Below the pieces are notes generated by a model that was not told where the DNA came from, made no database searches, and worked only from the letters and a program-made list of their open reading frames with translations. Of a stretch of 10,643 bases of DNA, positions 1 through 6,729 are shown piece after piece. Source of the stretch: Flemingiibacterium sp045587285 (GTDB taxonomy: Bacteria > Bacillota > Clostridia > Oscillospirales > CAG-272). The first letter of the stretch is position 1. The number at the start of each line of letters is the position of its first letter. Location: contig JAZNBZ010000279.1 in assembly GCA_045587285.1 (NCBI GenBank), forward strand, positions 1 through 10,643. The letters are read 5' to 3'. The position numbers and the translations under genes are program-made.

Positions 1-360
1 TATAACGACACCAAGATGATCTGGAACGACAACAGAGCACAGCTTCCGCTTACCGTTAAGGCAGGCGAAACCGGTGCGCTTCGCTTCGCGGTCGGCGATA
101 TTCCCGCAGGCTCTACCGTAACGCTCAAGTTCAGCGTCAACGCGCAGAACATCGCAAAGCGTCCGACGGTTTACGTAAATTCGAAGGCGTGCACGTGGCT
201 CGGTCTTGAAATTAACGAGGAAGGCCTTTCCAAGTCGCAGGTCATCACCTACAGCGTACCTACCTCGGCGCTTACGAGCCAGCATCTCGTCGTTGAGATC
301 ACTCCCCAGAGAGATCTTACCACCGACTATGCAGAGGTCCTTATCGAGGTTGCAAAATAA
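1..360 (+). CDS. C-terminal end of a secreted array protein (copy A, 5' partial)
   Basis: The reading frame is open from base 1 and stops with TAA at 358-360, leaving 119 residues of a protein whose start lies outside the window. It aligns along its length with the last ~120 residues of copies B and C: it opens with YND (compare LTYND in B and C), then AQLP, a beta-rich stretch with KRPTVYVNSKACTW, and finishes with QRDL..DYAEVLIEVAK. This is the terminal beta-sandwich-like domain of the family, with no cysteine pattern, sorting motif or membrane anchor. An internal ATG at base 16 is not a real start, because the homology continues upstream of it. The wording of this domain is closest to copy C (VNAQN, ACTW and the IEVAK end). 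A strong terminator follows directly. Family membership is near certain; the function of this domain is unknown, with carbohydrate binding or barrel packing the likeliest options. Confidence 0.9.
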   Translation, partial: YNDTKMIWNDNRAQLPLTVKAGETGALRFAVGDIPAGSTVTLKFSVNAQNIAKRPTVYVNSKACTWLGLEINEEGLSKSQVITYSVPTSALTSQHLVVEITPQRDLTTDYAEVLIEVAK

Positions 361-370
361 TCAGATATTA

Positions 371-398
371 TCCCACCGCAAAATGCGGTGGGATTTTT
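371..398 (+). terminator. Intrinsic terminator after copy A
   Basis: A perfect 10-bp stem (TCCCACCGCA at 371-380 with TGCGGTGGGA at 384-393) closes a 3-base AAA loop and is followed by five T (394-398). It starts 10 bases after the stop codon of copy A and separates the array from the G3P operon promoter. Confidence 0.93.
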
Positions 399-410
399 CT
401 CTTTAAGGTG

Positions 411-439
411 TTGACAAAAGGCAAATGTTGTGCTACAAT
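411..439 (+). promoter_or_regulatory. Sigma-A-type promoter of the G3P operon
   Basis: The -35 box is TTGACA (411-416, perfect) and the -10 box TACAAT (434-439, one mismatch), with an exact 17-base spacer. Transcription is predicted to start near 446, giving a leader of about 95 bases before the first start codon. With such a strong core promoter, control probably acts mainly after initiation, at the leader terminator. Confidence 0.88.
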
Positions 440-445
440 AATAGC

Positions 446-469
446 GATACAGAGATTTGGAGACGTATC
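446..469 (+). promoter_or_regulatory. 5'-terminal leader hairpin, candidate GlpP site or antiterminator
   Basis: GATAC (446-450) and GTATC (465-469) are perfect complements enclosing a 14-base purine-rich loop with two GAGA elements (452-455 and 460-463). The left arm falls at the predicted transcription start. The right arm (465-469) is also needed for the lower stem of the downstream terminator, so the two folds exclude each other there. If this hairpin forms, the remaining terminator stem ends at about 497, leaving eight bases before the T run, which should weaken termination. GlpP is known to act on leader RNA; assigning this hairpin as its target is inference. Confidence 0.5.
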
Positions 470-512
470 AAAGCAAGCCTTAATTTCGGTTTGCTTTGGT
501 GCGCCTTTTTTT
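464..512 (+). terminator. Leader terminator (attenuator) of the G3P operon
   Basis: A 16-bp stem without bulges pairs 464-479 with 488-503 (three G-U wobbles), around an 8-base loop (480-487). Two C follow, then seven T (506-512). It lies after the promoter and before the first Shine-Dalgarno site, so by default most transcripts should end here. Its position in the leader of an operon that encodes a GlpP antiterminator indicates G3P-dependent read-through, as known for glp leaders in Bacillus subtilis. Confidence 0.88.
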
Positions 513-540
513 GTTTGGAAAAATATGGAGGGGAATAACT

Positions 541-1974
541 ATGTATGACGTTGCGATAATCGGCGCGGGCGTGGTTGGCGGAATGATCGCAAGAGCGCTT
601 TCTGCGTACGACGTTAAAATCTGCATTTTGGAGAAGGGAAACGACGTTGCACTCGGCGCGACGAGAGCTAATTCCGCTATCGTACACGCAGGCTTTGACG
701 CTAAATGCGGCAGCCTCAAGGCGAAGCTCAACGTAGAGGGCTCGAAGCTGATGCGCGGAGTCTGTGAGGAGCTGGGCGTAAAGTACAAAAATAACGGCTC
801 GCTCGTAATCGGATTTAACGACGAGGACAGACGGGCGTTGGAGGAGCTTCTTGAACGCGGAAATACAAACGGCGTTGAAGGACTTAAGATACTCGAACGT
901 GACGAGGTGCGAGCGCTTGAGCCGAACATCGGCGACGGGGTTACCTGCGCGCTGTACGCGCCGACGGGTGCTATCGTTTGCCCGTACGAGCTTACGGTTG
1001 CCGCAATCGGCAACGCGATGGACAACGGCGCCGAGCTCAAAACCTCGTTTGAGGCTTCGGACATAAAGCCTATCGACGGCGGTTACGAAATATTTGCAGC
1101 TACCGAGAGCGTATCTGCGAAGGTAGTCATTAACGCCGCAGGACTTTATACGGACAGCGTTGCCCGTATGGTCGGCGACGCGAGCTTCACTATCACGCCA
1201 AGACGCGGCGAATATATTCTCCTTGACAAGGAGTGCGGCGGCTTAGTGTCGCATACGATATTCAGAACTCCGTCTAAGCTTGGCAAGGGTATCCTCGTTT
1301 CGCCGACGGTTGACGGCAATCTTCTGACCGGTCCGACGTCCGAGAATATTTCCGACAAGAACGACAAGAAAACCACGGCGGACGGCTTTGCGAGGATAAT
1401 CAAAGAGGCGAGGGAAAACGTGAATGGCATCGTGTGGGGCAAGACGATAACCTCGTTCTGCGGACTTCGTGCGGTCGGCGACACGGGCGATTTTATCATA
1501 AGCTCGCCAAAGCGCGGCTTTATTAACGTCGCAGGCATTGAGTCGCCCGGACTTTCCGCGTCGCCCGCTATCGCGCTTATGGTGCGCGATATGGTAGGTG
1601 AGCAGGGAATCGTCCTTAATAAAAAGGCGGATTATAACCCCATTCGCCGTCCGATGCACTATTTTAAAGAGGCGGATATCGCGGCAAAGAACGAGATAAT
1701 AAAGCGCGAGCCCGCGTTCGGCAGAATAATCTGCCGCTGTGAGGGCGTGAGCGAGGGCGAGATTTTAGAGGCGATACGCACGAACCCGAAGCCGCGTGAC
1801 CTTGACGGCGTGAAGCGCCGTACGAGAGCGCAAATGGGCAGATGTCAGGGCGGATTTTGCTCGCCGTACATCATAAAGCTGCTTGCAAGTGAGCTTGGCG
1901 TACCGTGCGAGGAGATAACCAAAAACGGCGGTGAGTCCGCAATTATCGTTGGAAAGACGAAGGAGGGCGTATAA
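541..1974 (+). CDS. glpA: GlpA-like FAD-dependent (glycerol-3-phosphate) dehydrogenase with [2Fe-2S] domain
   Basis: This 477-residue flavoprotein probably oxidises sn-glycerol-3-phosphate to dihydroxyacetone phosphate, passing electrons onward. Residues 3-35 form the FAD-binding Rossmann fold (IIGAGVVGG from residue 6, with an acidic LEKG turn), followed by a DAO-type substrate domain to about 370. Residues 398-440 carry a BFD-like [2Fe-2S] motif: C398, C400, C435 and C440 (CxC-x34-CxxxxC). The DAO plus BFD order is that of anaerobic GlpA, though slightly shorter than the E. coli subunit. The ATG at 541 is chosen because GGAGG (527-531) lies nine bases upstream and the protein then opens directly on the Rossmann strand; an in-frame TTG at 496 lies inside the leader terminator. 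The TAA overlaps the next ATG by one base. Sequence alone cannot exclude another 2-hydroxyacid such as 2-hydroxyglutarate as substrate; GlpP in the same operon favours G3P. Confidence 0.85.
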   Translation: MYDVAIIGAGVVGGMIARALSAYDVKICILEKGNDVALGATRANSAIVHAGFDAKCGSLKAKLNVEGSKLMRGVCEELGVKYKNNGSLVIGFNDEDRRALEELLERGNTNGVEGLKILERDEVRALEPNIGDGVTCALYAPTGAIVCPYELTVAAIGNAMDNGAELKTSFEASDIKPIDGGYEIFAATESVSAKVVINAAGLYTDSVARMVGDASFTITPRRGEYILLDKECGGLVSHTIFRTPSKLGKGILVSPTVDGNLLTGPTSENISDKNDKKTTADGFARIIKEARENVNGIVWGKTITSFCGLRAVGDTGDFIISSPKRGFINVAGIESPGLSASPAIALMVRDMVGEQGIVLNKKADYNPIRRPMHYFKEADIAAKNEIIKREPAFGRIICRCEGVSEGEILEAIRTNPKPRDLDGVKRRTRAQMGRCQGGFCSPYIIKLLASELGVPCEEITKNGGESAIIVGKTKEGV

Positions 1975-3209
1975 TGACTGAGCTTGTTATAATCGGCGGC
2001 GGACCTGCCGGAATGAGCGCGGCTGTAGCCGCGTATGAGAGCGGTGTCCGCGATATAATCATACTCGAGCGCGACTCGGCGCTCGGCGGTATACTCGGTC
2101 AGTGCATACACAACGGCTTTGGACTTCACAAGTTCGGACAGGAGCTGACGGGCCCCGAGTACGCGTGGAGATACGAAAAGCGCGTACGCGAGCTTGGCAT
2201 TGAGGTGCGCCTTAACACGATGGTGCTCGACGTGTCCGAAAACAAGGTCGTTACGGCGACGAACAGCGAGCTTGGAATATTTCAGATTGAGGCGAAGGCG
2301 ATAATCCTCGCTATGGGCTGCAGAGAGCGTGCGAAGGGCGCGCTTAACATAGCAGGCACGCGTCCTGCGGGTATCTTCAGCGCAGGCACGGCGCAGAAGC
2401 TCGTAAACCTCGAGGGATATATGCCCGGCAAAAACGTGGTTATCCTCGGCTCGGGCGATATCGGACTTATTATGGCGCGCAGAATGACGCTCGAGGGCGC
2501 GACGGTTAAGGCGGTGTGCGAGCTTATGCCGTATTCGGGCGGTCTTGCGAGAAATATCGAGCAGTGCCTTAACGATTTCGGTATTCCCTTGAAGCTCAGT
2601 CACACGGTCGTCGAGATACACGGCAAGGAGCGCGTGTGCGGCGTAACTGTTGCGAAGGTTGACGCAAACCGCCGTCCTATCGCAGGCACGGAGGAGTATA
2701 TCGAGTGTGACACGCTTCTTCTGTCGGTCGGACTTATCCCCGAAAACGAGCTTTCAAAGTGCGCAGGCGTTACCCTTGACAGAGTTACGAGCGGCGCCGT
2801 AGTTGACCAAGACAGACAGACGTCGGTTGAAGGCATCTTTGCCTGCGGAAACGTGCTTCACGTGCACGACCTCGTTGATTTTGTGTCCGACGAGGCGGAG
2901 ATCGCAGGTAAAAGCGCTGCGGCGTACGTTAAGGGCGAGTCTGCCGAGCAGATTTGCGTTGACTTAAAGACGGACGGCAAGATAAGATACACCGTGCCGC
3001 AGAGAATTACGAAGAACAAGGACGTTACCGTTTATTTCAGAGTGGCGGACGTTTACAGAAACGTAAAGGTAAGCGTATACGACGGCGACACGCTCGTTTA
3101 CTCGAAGAAGCGCGCAAAGGTGGCGCCGGGTGAAATGGAGAGTGTGACGTTAAAGGAAAGCGTGCTCAAGAGCGCGAGAGAGCTTTTGTTTAAGCTCGAG
3201 GAGGTGTAA
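1974..3209 (+). CDS. FAD/NAD(P)-dependent oxidoreductase, partner of the GlpA-like protein
   Basis: This 411-residue protein has two nucleotide-binding folds. An FAD fold lies at the N-terminus (VIIGGGPAGMSAA, glycines from residue 8) and an NAD(P)-type fold has GSGDIG at residues 159-164. A second FAD contact, GIFACGN, lies near residue 285. Residues from about 330 form an extra beta-rich C-terminal domain ending in a PGEM segment. It probably passes electrons between the flavin/iron-sulphur GlpA-like protein and a nicotinamide or membrane carrier. It occupies the GlpB position but is of pyridine-nucleotide-disulphide-oxidoreductase type, so no symbol is given. It is translationally coupled: TAATG overlaps the preceding stop, and AGGAGGG at 1961-1967 is its ribosome site. 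No CxxxxC redox-active disulphide was seen near the N-terminus, which argues against a thioredoxin-reductase-like enzyme. Confidence 0.85.
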   Translation: MTELVIIGGGPAGMSAAVAAYESGVRDIIILERDSALGGILGQCIHNGFGLHKFGQELTGPEYAWRYEKRVRELGIEVRLNTMVLDVSENKVVTATNSELGIFQIEAKAIILAMGCRERAKGALNIAGTRPAGIFSAGTAQKLVNLEGYMPGKNVVILGSGDIGLIMARRMTLEGATVKAVCELMPYSGGLARNIEQCLNDFGIPLKLSHTVVEIHGKERVCGVTVAKVDANRRPIAGTEEYIECDTLLLSVGLIPENELSKCAGVTLDRVTSGAVVDQDRQTSVEGIFACGNVLHVHDLVDFVSDEAEIAGKSAAAYVKGESAEQICVDLKTDGKIRYTVPQRITKNKDVTVYFRVADVYRNVKVSVYDGDTLVYSKKRAKVAPGEMESVTLKESVLKSARELLFKLEEV

Positions 3210-3212
3210 GCG

Positions 3213-3557
3213 ATGAAAAGAGAACTGACTTGTATCGTGTGTCCGATAGGCTGTGCGCTTACGGTGGAGCTTGACGGCGGCAAGGTGGTAAGCGTTTCGG
3301 GCAACACCTGTCCGCGCGGTAAGGCTTACGCCGTGGACGAATGCATCGCGCCTAAGCGCACCTTAACGACGACGGTAAGATGTGAGGGCGGCGAGCTGCT
3401 TTGCGTTAAGACGGCGACGCCCATTCCCAAGGAAAAGGTACACGACGCGATGAAAATTATAAATAATGCTCATCCCCACTTGCCAATTTCGATCGGAGAT
3501 GTTATAATAGAAGACGTATACGGCAGTAAGGTTGTTGCCACTAAAAATTTACCGTAA
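3213..3557 (+). CDS. DUF1667 family small cysteine-motif protein
   Basis: This is a 114-residue soluble protein. Cysteines at residues 7, 10, 14 and 33 form CxxCxxxC-x18-CPRG, which resembles the N-terminal [4Fe-4S]-binding segment of molybdopterin oxidoreductases, although no molybdenum-binding domain follows. Proteins of this domain family commonly sit beside GlpA-like dehydrogenases in Firmicutes. The likely role, by inference, is a third, electron-carrying subunit in the position GlpC holds in E. coli. The second half (from about residue 70) is a small alpha/beta region with PIPKEKVHDAM and DVIIEDVYG. The start is fixed by GAGGAGG (3198-3204), inside the end of the preceding gene, with a three-base gap to its stop. 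Whether it binds a cluster cannot be judged from sequence alone. Confidence 0.85.
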   Translation: MKRELTCIVCPIGCALTVELDGGKVVSVSGNTCPRGKAYAVDECIAPKRTLTTTVRCEGGELLCVKTATPIPKEKVHDAMKIINNAHPHLPISIGDVIIEDVYGSKVVATKNLP

Positions 3558-3575
3558 GCAACGGAGGTATTTCCT

Positions 3576-4112
3576 ATGGAAAAGGGACAGGTCATCGCAG
3601 CCGTAAGAAACGGTGAGCAGTTAGCGCTTGCCGCAGGCTCGGGCGTTGATATTATATATATGCTTTCGACGAACATCGTCGAGCTTGGAGAGCATATCGC
3701 ACTCGCACACGGCTCGGGCAAGAAGATATTCGTGCATCTCGATCTCGCCGACGGCATCGGCAAGGACGAATACGGTATCCGCTATTTAAAGGAGCAGGGT
3801 GCTGACGGCATTATCACCACGCGCTCGAATATCGTAAAGCTCGCAAAGAGGATCGGCATTACGTGCGTACAGCGCTTCTTTATCATAGATTCGCAGTCGG
3901 TTGCGACGACCGCCGAGGTCGTCAAAGGCTCGAAGGCGGATATGATCGAGATAATGCCCGGCACGGTCACGAAGGTGATAGCTTACCTCAGCCGTGAGCT
4001 TGACGTCCCGATAGTCGCCGGCGGACTTCTTGAAACGCGCGAGGAGGTCGATGCATCACTAAAAAGCGGTGCCGCGGCGGTGTCCACGGGCAAGGTCGAG
4101 CTTTGGGACTAA
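3576..4112 (+). CDS. glpP: Glycerol-3-phosphate-responsive antiterminator GlpP
   Basis: This 178-residue RNA-acting regulator matches the GlpP family over its full length. The fold is a small TIM-like barrel with characteristic segments: HLDLADGIGKD (from residue 54), DGIITTRSNIVKLAK (mid-protein), QRFFIIDSQS, EIMPG (125-129), VAGGLLETREEV (around 147-158) and a terminal AVSTG. In B. subtilis, GlpP with bound G3P prevents termination in the leaders of glp genes. A matching leader terminator sits in front of this operon at 464-512, so GlpP probably controls its own operon. The start is supported by GGAGGT at 3563-3568. Being the distal gene after the dehydrogenase is notable, since in B. subtilis glpP lies ahead of glpFKD. 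No glpF or glpK accompanies it here, so those genes, if present, are elsewhere and may also be targets. Confidence 0.95.
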   Translation: MEKGQVIAAVRNGEQLALAAGSGVDIIYMLSTNIVELGEHIALAHGSGKKIFVHLDLADGIGKDEYGIRYLKEQGADGIITTRSNIVKLAKRIGITCVQRFFIIDSQSVATTAEVVKGSKADMIEIMPGTVTKVIAYLSRELDVPIVAGGLLETREEVDASLKSGAAAVSTGKVELWD

Positions 4113-4137
4113 GGGCTATCGTAAAAATTAACAAAAA

Positions 4138-4181
4138 TTCGCTGTCGGGTTTGTGCTAAAGGTAGAAACCCCGACGGCGAA
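4138..4181. terminator. Hairpin after the G3P operon, probable terminator with atypical tail
   Basis: TTCGCTGTCGGG (4138-4149) pairs with the complementary arm at 4170-4181 (one G-U). TTT (4150-4152) can pair with AAA (4166-4168) if C4169 is bulged. It lies 25 bases after the glpP stop. Downstream on the + strand there is only a scattered T-rich tail, while the A-rich left flank gives runs of five U if read from the opposite strand. It is therefore either a weak or bidirectional terminator for the operon, or protects against antisense transcription. Confidence 0.6.
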
Positions 4182-4202
4182 ATTAATTCGTTTGTACTTT
4201 TG

Positions 4203-4231
4203 TTGACATTATCCATACAAAATGTTATAAT
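4203..4231 (+). promoter_or_regulatory. Consensus sigma-A promoter of copy B
   Basis: TTGACA (4203-4208) and TATAAT (4226-4231) are both perfect and separated by exactly 17 bases. Transcription is predicted to start near 4238, giving a leader of about 45 bases. The 9-mer TACACGAAA occurs twice, in 4235-4243 and again just before the ribosome site around 4263-4271. Confidence 0.92.
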
Positions 4232-4282
4232 TAATACACGAAATTTGCGTAAGTATAAACGCTACACGAAAGAGGATGTACT

Positions 4283-6526
4283 ATGAACAAACGCCTTTTA
4301 AAGCTCATTCTCGCGATGCTCGCAGTATCTGTGCTGACCGCTCTTTGGTTGAGCGTTTCTGTGTCCGCAGAGCCCGCCGAGTTCAACGCGGTTGAAGATC
4401 CGATGCCTGAGCAGAACTGGCTCGGTGATACAAGCTTTGATAACCCCACGTATTCAAAAACCACGATCCCCTCGGGTAAGCTCACTCAGATCATGACTCC
4501 TACGGGCGGATATTTGCAGTATTCGCGACTTGTTGTGAATACTCCCGGTGTTGCCGTGTATCCCGACTCTACCGTTCCTGCAGGAACGTACAGGTTTACG
4601 GGATATTTCAGAATGATGTATAAGGACGAGATCACTTGGCTCCGCCTTAGCTTCATCGACAAGAACGGCGCACACGCTTCTCCTACGATCCACATTTATC
4701 CGACCTCTGACGAATGGCTGAAGGTTGAGGTATATATCACACTTACCGCGCCGCTCAAGTACATCACGGTAGGCGGCGGCCCCTGGACCGAGTGCTTACA
4801 GCCCTACTGCGTTGACAACTTCTCGCTTGTCGGCGTAGGCTCCATCCCCGACGGATACGTTGTAAAGGAGCTTTGGGGCAACAAGGCAACTCCGGCCGAG
4901 ATTGAAAGAAGTCAGGTCGACTCGCTCATATACTATCCCAAGTACAACGACGAGTTTGAGTCGCAGTATGAGGTGCAGGGCATTATGGTAAACCAGGACG
5001 CCGACTCGCTTATCGGCTCGGCAAGCAGCTCGAAACGCGAGGACTTTGAAAAGTTCGCGCTCGGCTATGAGGGCTCGCACGTAACCGACTTTATGATATG
5101 CCTCAATAACAAGATATCCACCTTCCCGACCGACCTTGAGTCCTGGACGGATATGGTAGACAAGTACTATCAGAAAACGGAAAACGGCGTAGCCGTTGAC
5201 TACACCTCGGGTACGACGGGCAACGCGTACAAGCATTTCGTTGAGTACGGCCTTGACTACATCGACATCTGGTGCGACACCTTCCCGAAGATAGGAATCA
5301 ACCCGTGGCTGTCCTTCCGTATGAACGACGCGCACGGTGCAGGTGAAACGGTTTCGGTGCTTTTCTCGGAGTATTACCACAATAATCCGCAGTACAGACG
5401 CGTACAGCACGAGCCCTACAGCGCGTCACCGCAGCATTACAGACACATTCTCGACTGGAAGTATGAGGACGTACGAAACCGCTTCCTCGAATATATCAAC
5501 TACGCGCTTTCGATGTACGATTGCTACGGCATTGAGCTTGACTGGCAGCGCGAGATTCGATGCTTTGGTGTCGGTCAGGAATACAACGCACTTCAGATAC
5601 TCAACGAATTTATGCGCGACGTGCAGGATATCGTGGGCATCTACGAGAGAAAGTACGGACACGATATAAAGGTCGGCGTACGAGTTACGTCCGATATCGA
5701 AACCAACTACGATTTCGGACTCGACGTTCTTACTTGGGCGGCGGAGGGGCTTATCGACCTCGTAAGCCCGACGGGCAGACACGGTACTACAGACAACACC
5801 ATTCCCGTGTCGCTGTGGGTGTCGCTTATGCATCCGTACGGCGTTGAGGTTGCGCCGTGCATTGAGATCAATATCCACTCGAACCCCGAGGCTGAGGCGG
5901 CAACCACAAACGCGAATACGTTAAGGCAGACGCTTGAGACCTACAACGGCGCGGCGGCGGTTTATCTCTCGCAGGGCGCAGATAAGGTTGCGGTTTATAA
6001 CAACTATATCGGTCAGCCGCAGTATATTCAACAAAAGCATAGAGTCGTCACGACAAACGATGAGGTTCAGGGTACGTTCCGCCACTGGACTGTGCTTTCC
6101 ACGATCGGCTCGTACGACAAGCTTATGACACGCAACCGCCGTCTTATACTCACCTACAACGACGTGTGGGCGGATTGGGACGACTGCAACGCACAGCTTC
6201 CTATCACCATAAAGAAGGACGAGGTTGCAACGCTTCGTATTCCCGTGGGCGACGTTCCCACAGGCGCGACGGTTTACGTCAAGTTCAGCGTTAACGGTCT
6301 TAACGCCTCGAAGCGTCCGACGGTTTACGTCAACTCCAAGCCTGCAACGTGGTACAGTATGGAAATGGTTGAGGCATCGCTCTCACAGATGCAGGTGCTG
6401 TCCTATACCGTGCCTGAGAGTATTTATGACGACGGCTACTTTACCGTTGAGATAACGCCTCAAAGAAATCTCGTAATCGACTATGCAGAGGTATATATCC
6501 ACGTGACTGACGAGGTTATCGAATAA
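4283..6526 (+). CDS. Secreted glycoside-hydrolase-like protein, array copy B
   Basis: The 747-residue product has a signal peptide (K/R-rich start, hydrophobic core, cleavage likely after VSA at 29). Residues ~45-182 form a jelly-roll domain like CBM4/9-type modules, closing with YCVDNFSL. Residues ~231-610 look like a (beta/alpha)8 barrel related to the GH10-like/GHL10 (DUF187) group: SFRMNDAH (R346, N348, D349, H351), YGIELDWQR (E418, D420, R423), DIETNYDFG and PYGVEVAPCIE (E522, E528). A beta domain follows from 637 to the end. E418 or D420 and E522 or E528 are the best candidates for catalytic carboxylates; this is inference. It presumably acts on an extracellular glycan, but the substrate is unknown. 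AGAGG at 4271-4275 supports the ATG. No membrane or wall anchor was seen. It has its own promoter and terminator. A non-enzymatic binding role remains possible. Confidence 0.82.
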   Translation: MNKRLLKLILAMLAVSVLTALWLSVSVSAEPAEFNAVEDPMPEQNWLGDTSFDNPTYSKTTIPSGKLTQIMTPTGGYLQYSRLVVNTPGVAVYPDSTVPAGTYRFTGYFRMMYKDEITWLRLSFIDKNGAHASPTIHIYPTSDEWLKVEVYITLTAPLKYITVGGGPWTECLQPYCVDNFSLVGVGSIPDGYVVKELWGNKATPAEIERSQVDSLIYYPKYNDEFESQYEVQGIMVNQDADSLIGSASSSKREDFEKFALGYEGSHVTDFMICLNNKISTFPTDLESWTDMVDKYYQKTENGVAVDYTSGTTGNAYKHFVEYGLDYIDIWCDTFPKIGINPWLSFRMNDAHGAGETVSVLFSEYYHNNPQYRRVQHEPYSASPQHYRHILDWKYEDVRNRFLEYINYALSMYDCYGIELDWQREIRCFGVGQEYNALQILNEFMRDVQDIVGIYERKYGHDIKVGVRVTSDIETNYDFGLDVLTWAAEGLIDLVSPTGRHGTTDNTIPVSLWVSLMHPYGVEVAPCIEINIHSNPEAEAATTNANTLRQTLETYNGAAAVYLSQGADKVAVYNNYIGQPQYIQQKHRVVTTNDEVQGTFRHWTVLSTIGSYDKLMTRNRRLILTYNDVWADWDDCNAQLPITIKKDEVATLRIPVGDVPTGATVYVKFSVNGLNASKRPTVYVNSKPATWYSMEMVEASLSQMQVLSYTVPESIYDDGYFTVEITPQRNLVIDYAEVYIHVTDEVIE

Positions 6527-6535
6527 AAGAGCAGT

Positions 6536-6566
6536 GCTCCCGAGCTTATGGCTCGGGAGCTTTTTT
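6536..6566 (+). terminator. Intrinsic terminator after copy B
   Basis: GCTCCCGAGC (6536-6545) pairs perfectly with GCTCGGGAGC (6551-6560) around the loop TTATG, followed by six T (6561-6566). It begins nine bases after the stop codon. Confidence 0.96.
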
Positions 6567-6575
6567 GTTTGCGAA

Positions 6576-6598
6576 AACCACCGGCTAAGCTGGTGGTT
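6576..6598. repeat. Orphan hairpin, possible IS200/IS605-type end or palindromic remnant
   Basis: AACCACCGGC (6576-6585) pairs with GCTGGTGGTT (6589-6598) around a TAA loop: 10 bp with one G-U. It comes right after the copy B terminator, has no T run, and so is not a second terminator. GC-rich ACCACC...GGTGGT hairpins with a tiny loop resemble the foldback ends recognised by TnpA of IS200/IS605 elements and their non-autonomous derivatives. No transposase gene is present, so this is a resemblance, not an identification. Confidence 0.4.
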
Positions 6599-6680
6599 AT
6601 GATCGTGATAAAAAGCGGCGTTTGTTAACATTGCACAAGTTTAACACTTCTTTTTTTACGTCAGGATATGTGAATAAGTG

Positions 6681-6709
6681 TTGACAATTCTTTGTGTTTG
6701 TGGTACAAT
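6681..6709 (+). promoter_or_regulatory. Sigma-A-type promoter of copy C
   Basis: TTGACA (6681-6686, perfect) and TACAAT (6704-6709, one mismatch) have a 17-base spacer; start is predicted near 6716. The -35 box overlaps the right arm of a spaced inverted repeat, AACACTT (6643-6649) with AAGTGTT (6676-6682), which could be a regulator site. Confidence 0.9.
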
Positions 6710-6729
6710 GTATATGTAAATTTATGCGC

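Noticed and set aside
496..540. Upstream TTG start extending the GlpA-like protein by 15 residues
   Set aside because: It lies inside the right arm of the leader terminator, lacks a ribosome site, and places extra residues before the Rossmann strand. ATG 541 has an ideal Shine-Dalgarno.
1845..2621. Minus-strand open frame of 258 codons opposite the two oxidoreductase genes
   Set aside because: It spans the junction of two well-supported plus-strand genes, and its translation is of low-complexity antisense type with no recognisable motif.
3213..3320. DUF1667 gene as a truncated molybdopterin oxidoreductase
   Set aside because: The cysteine pattern is similar, but the protein is complete at 114 residues with its own ribosome site and sits in its usual operon context. 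No disrupted molybdenum-binding domain follows.
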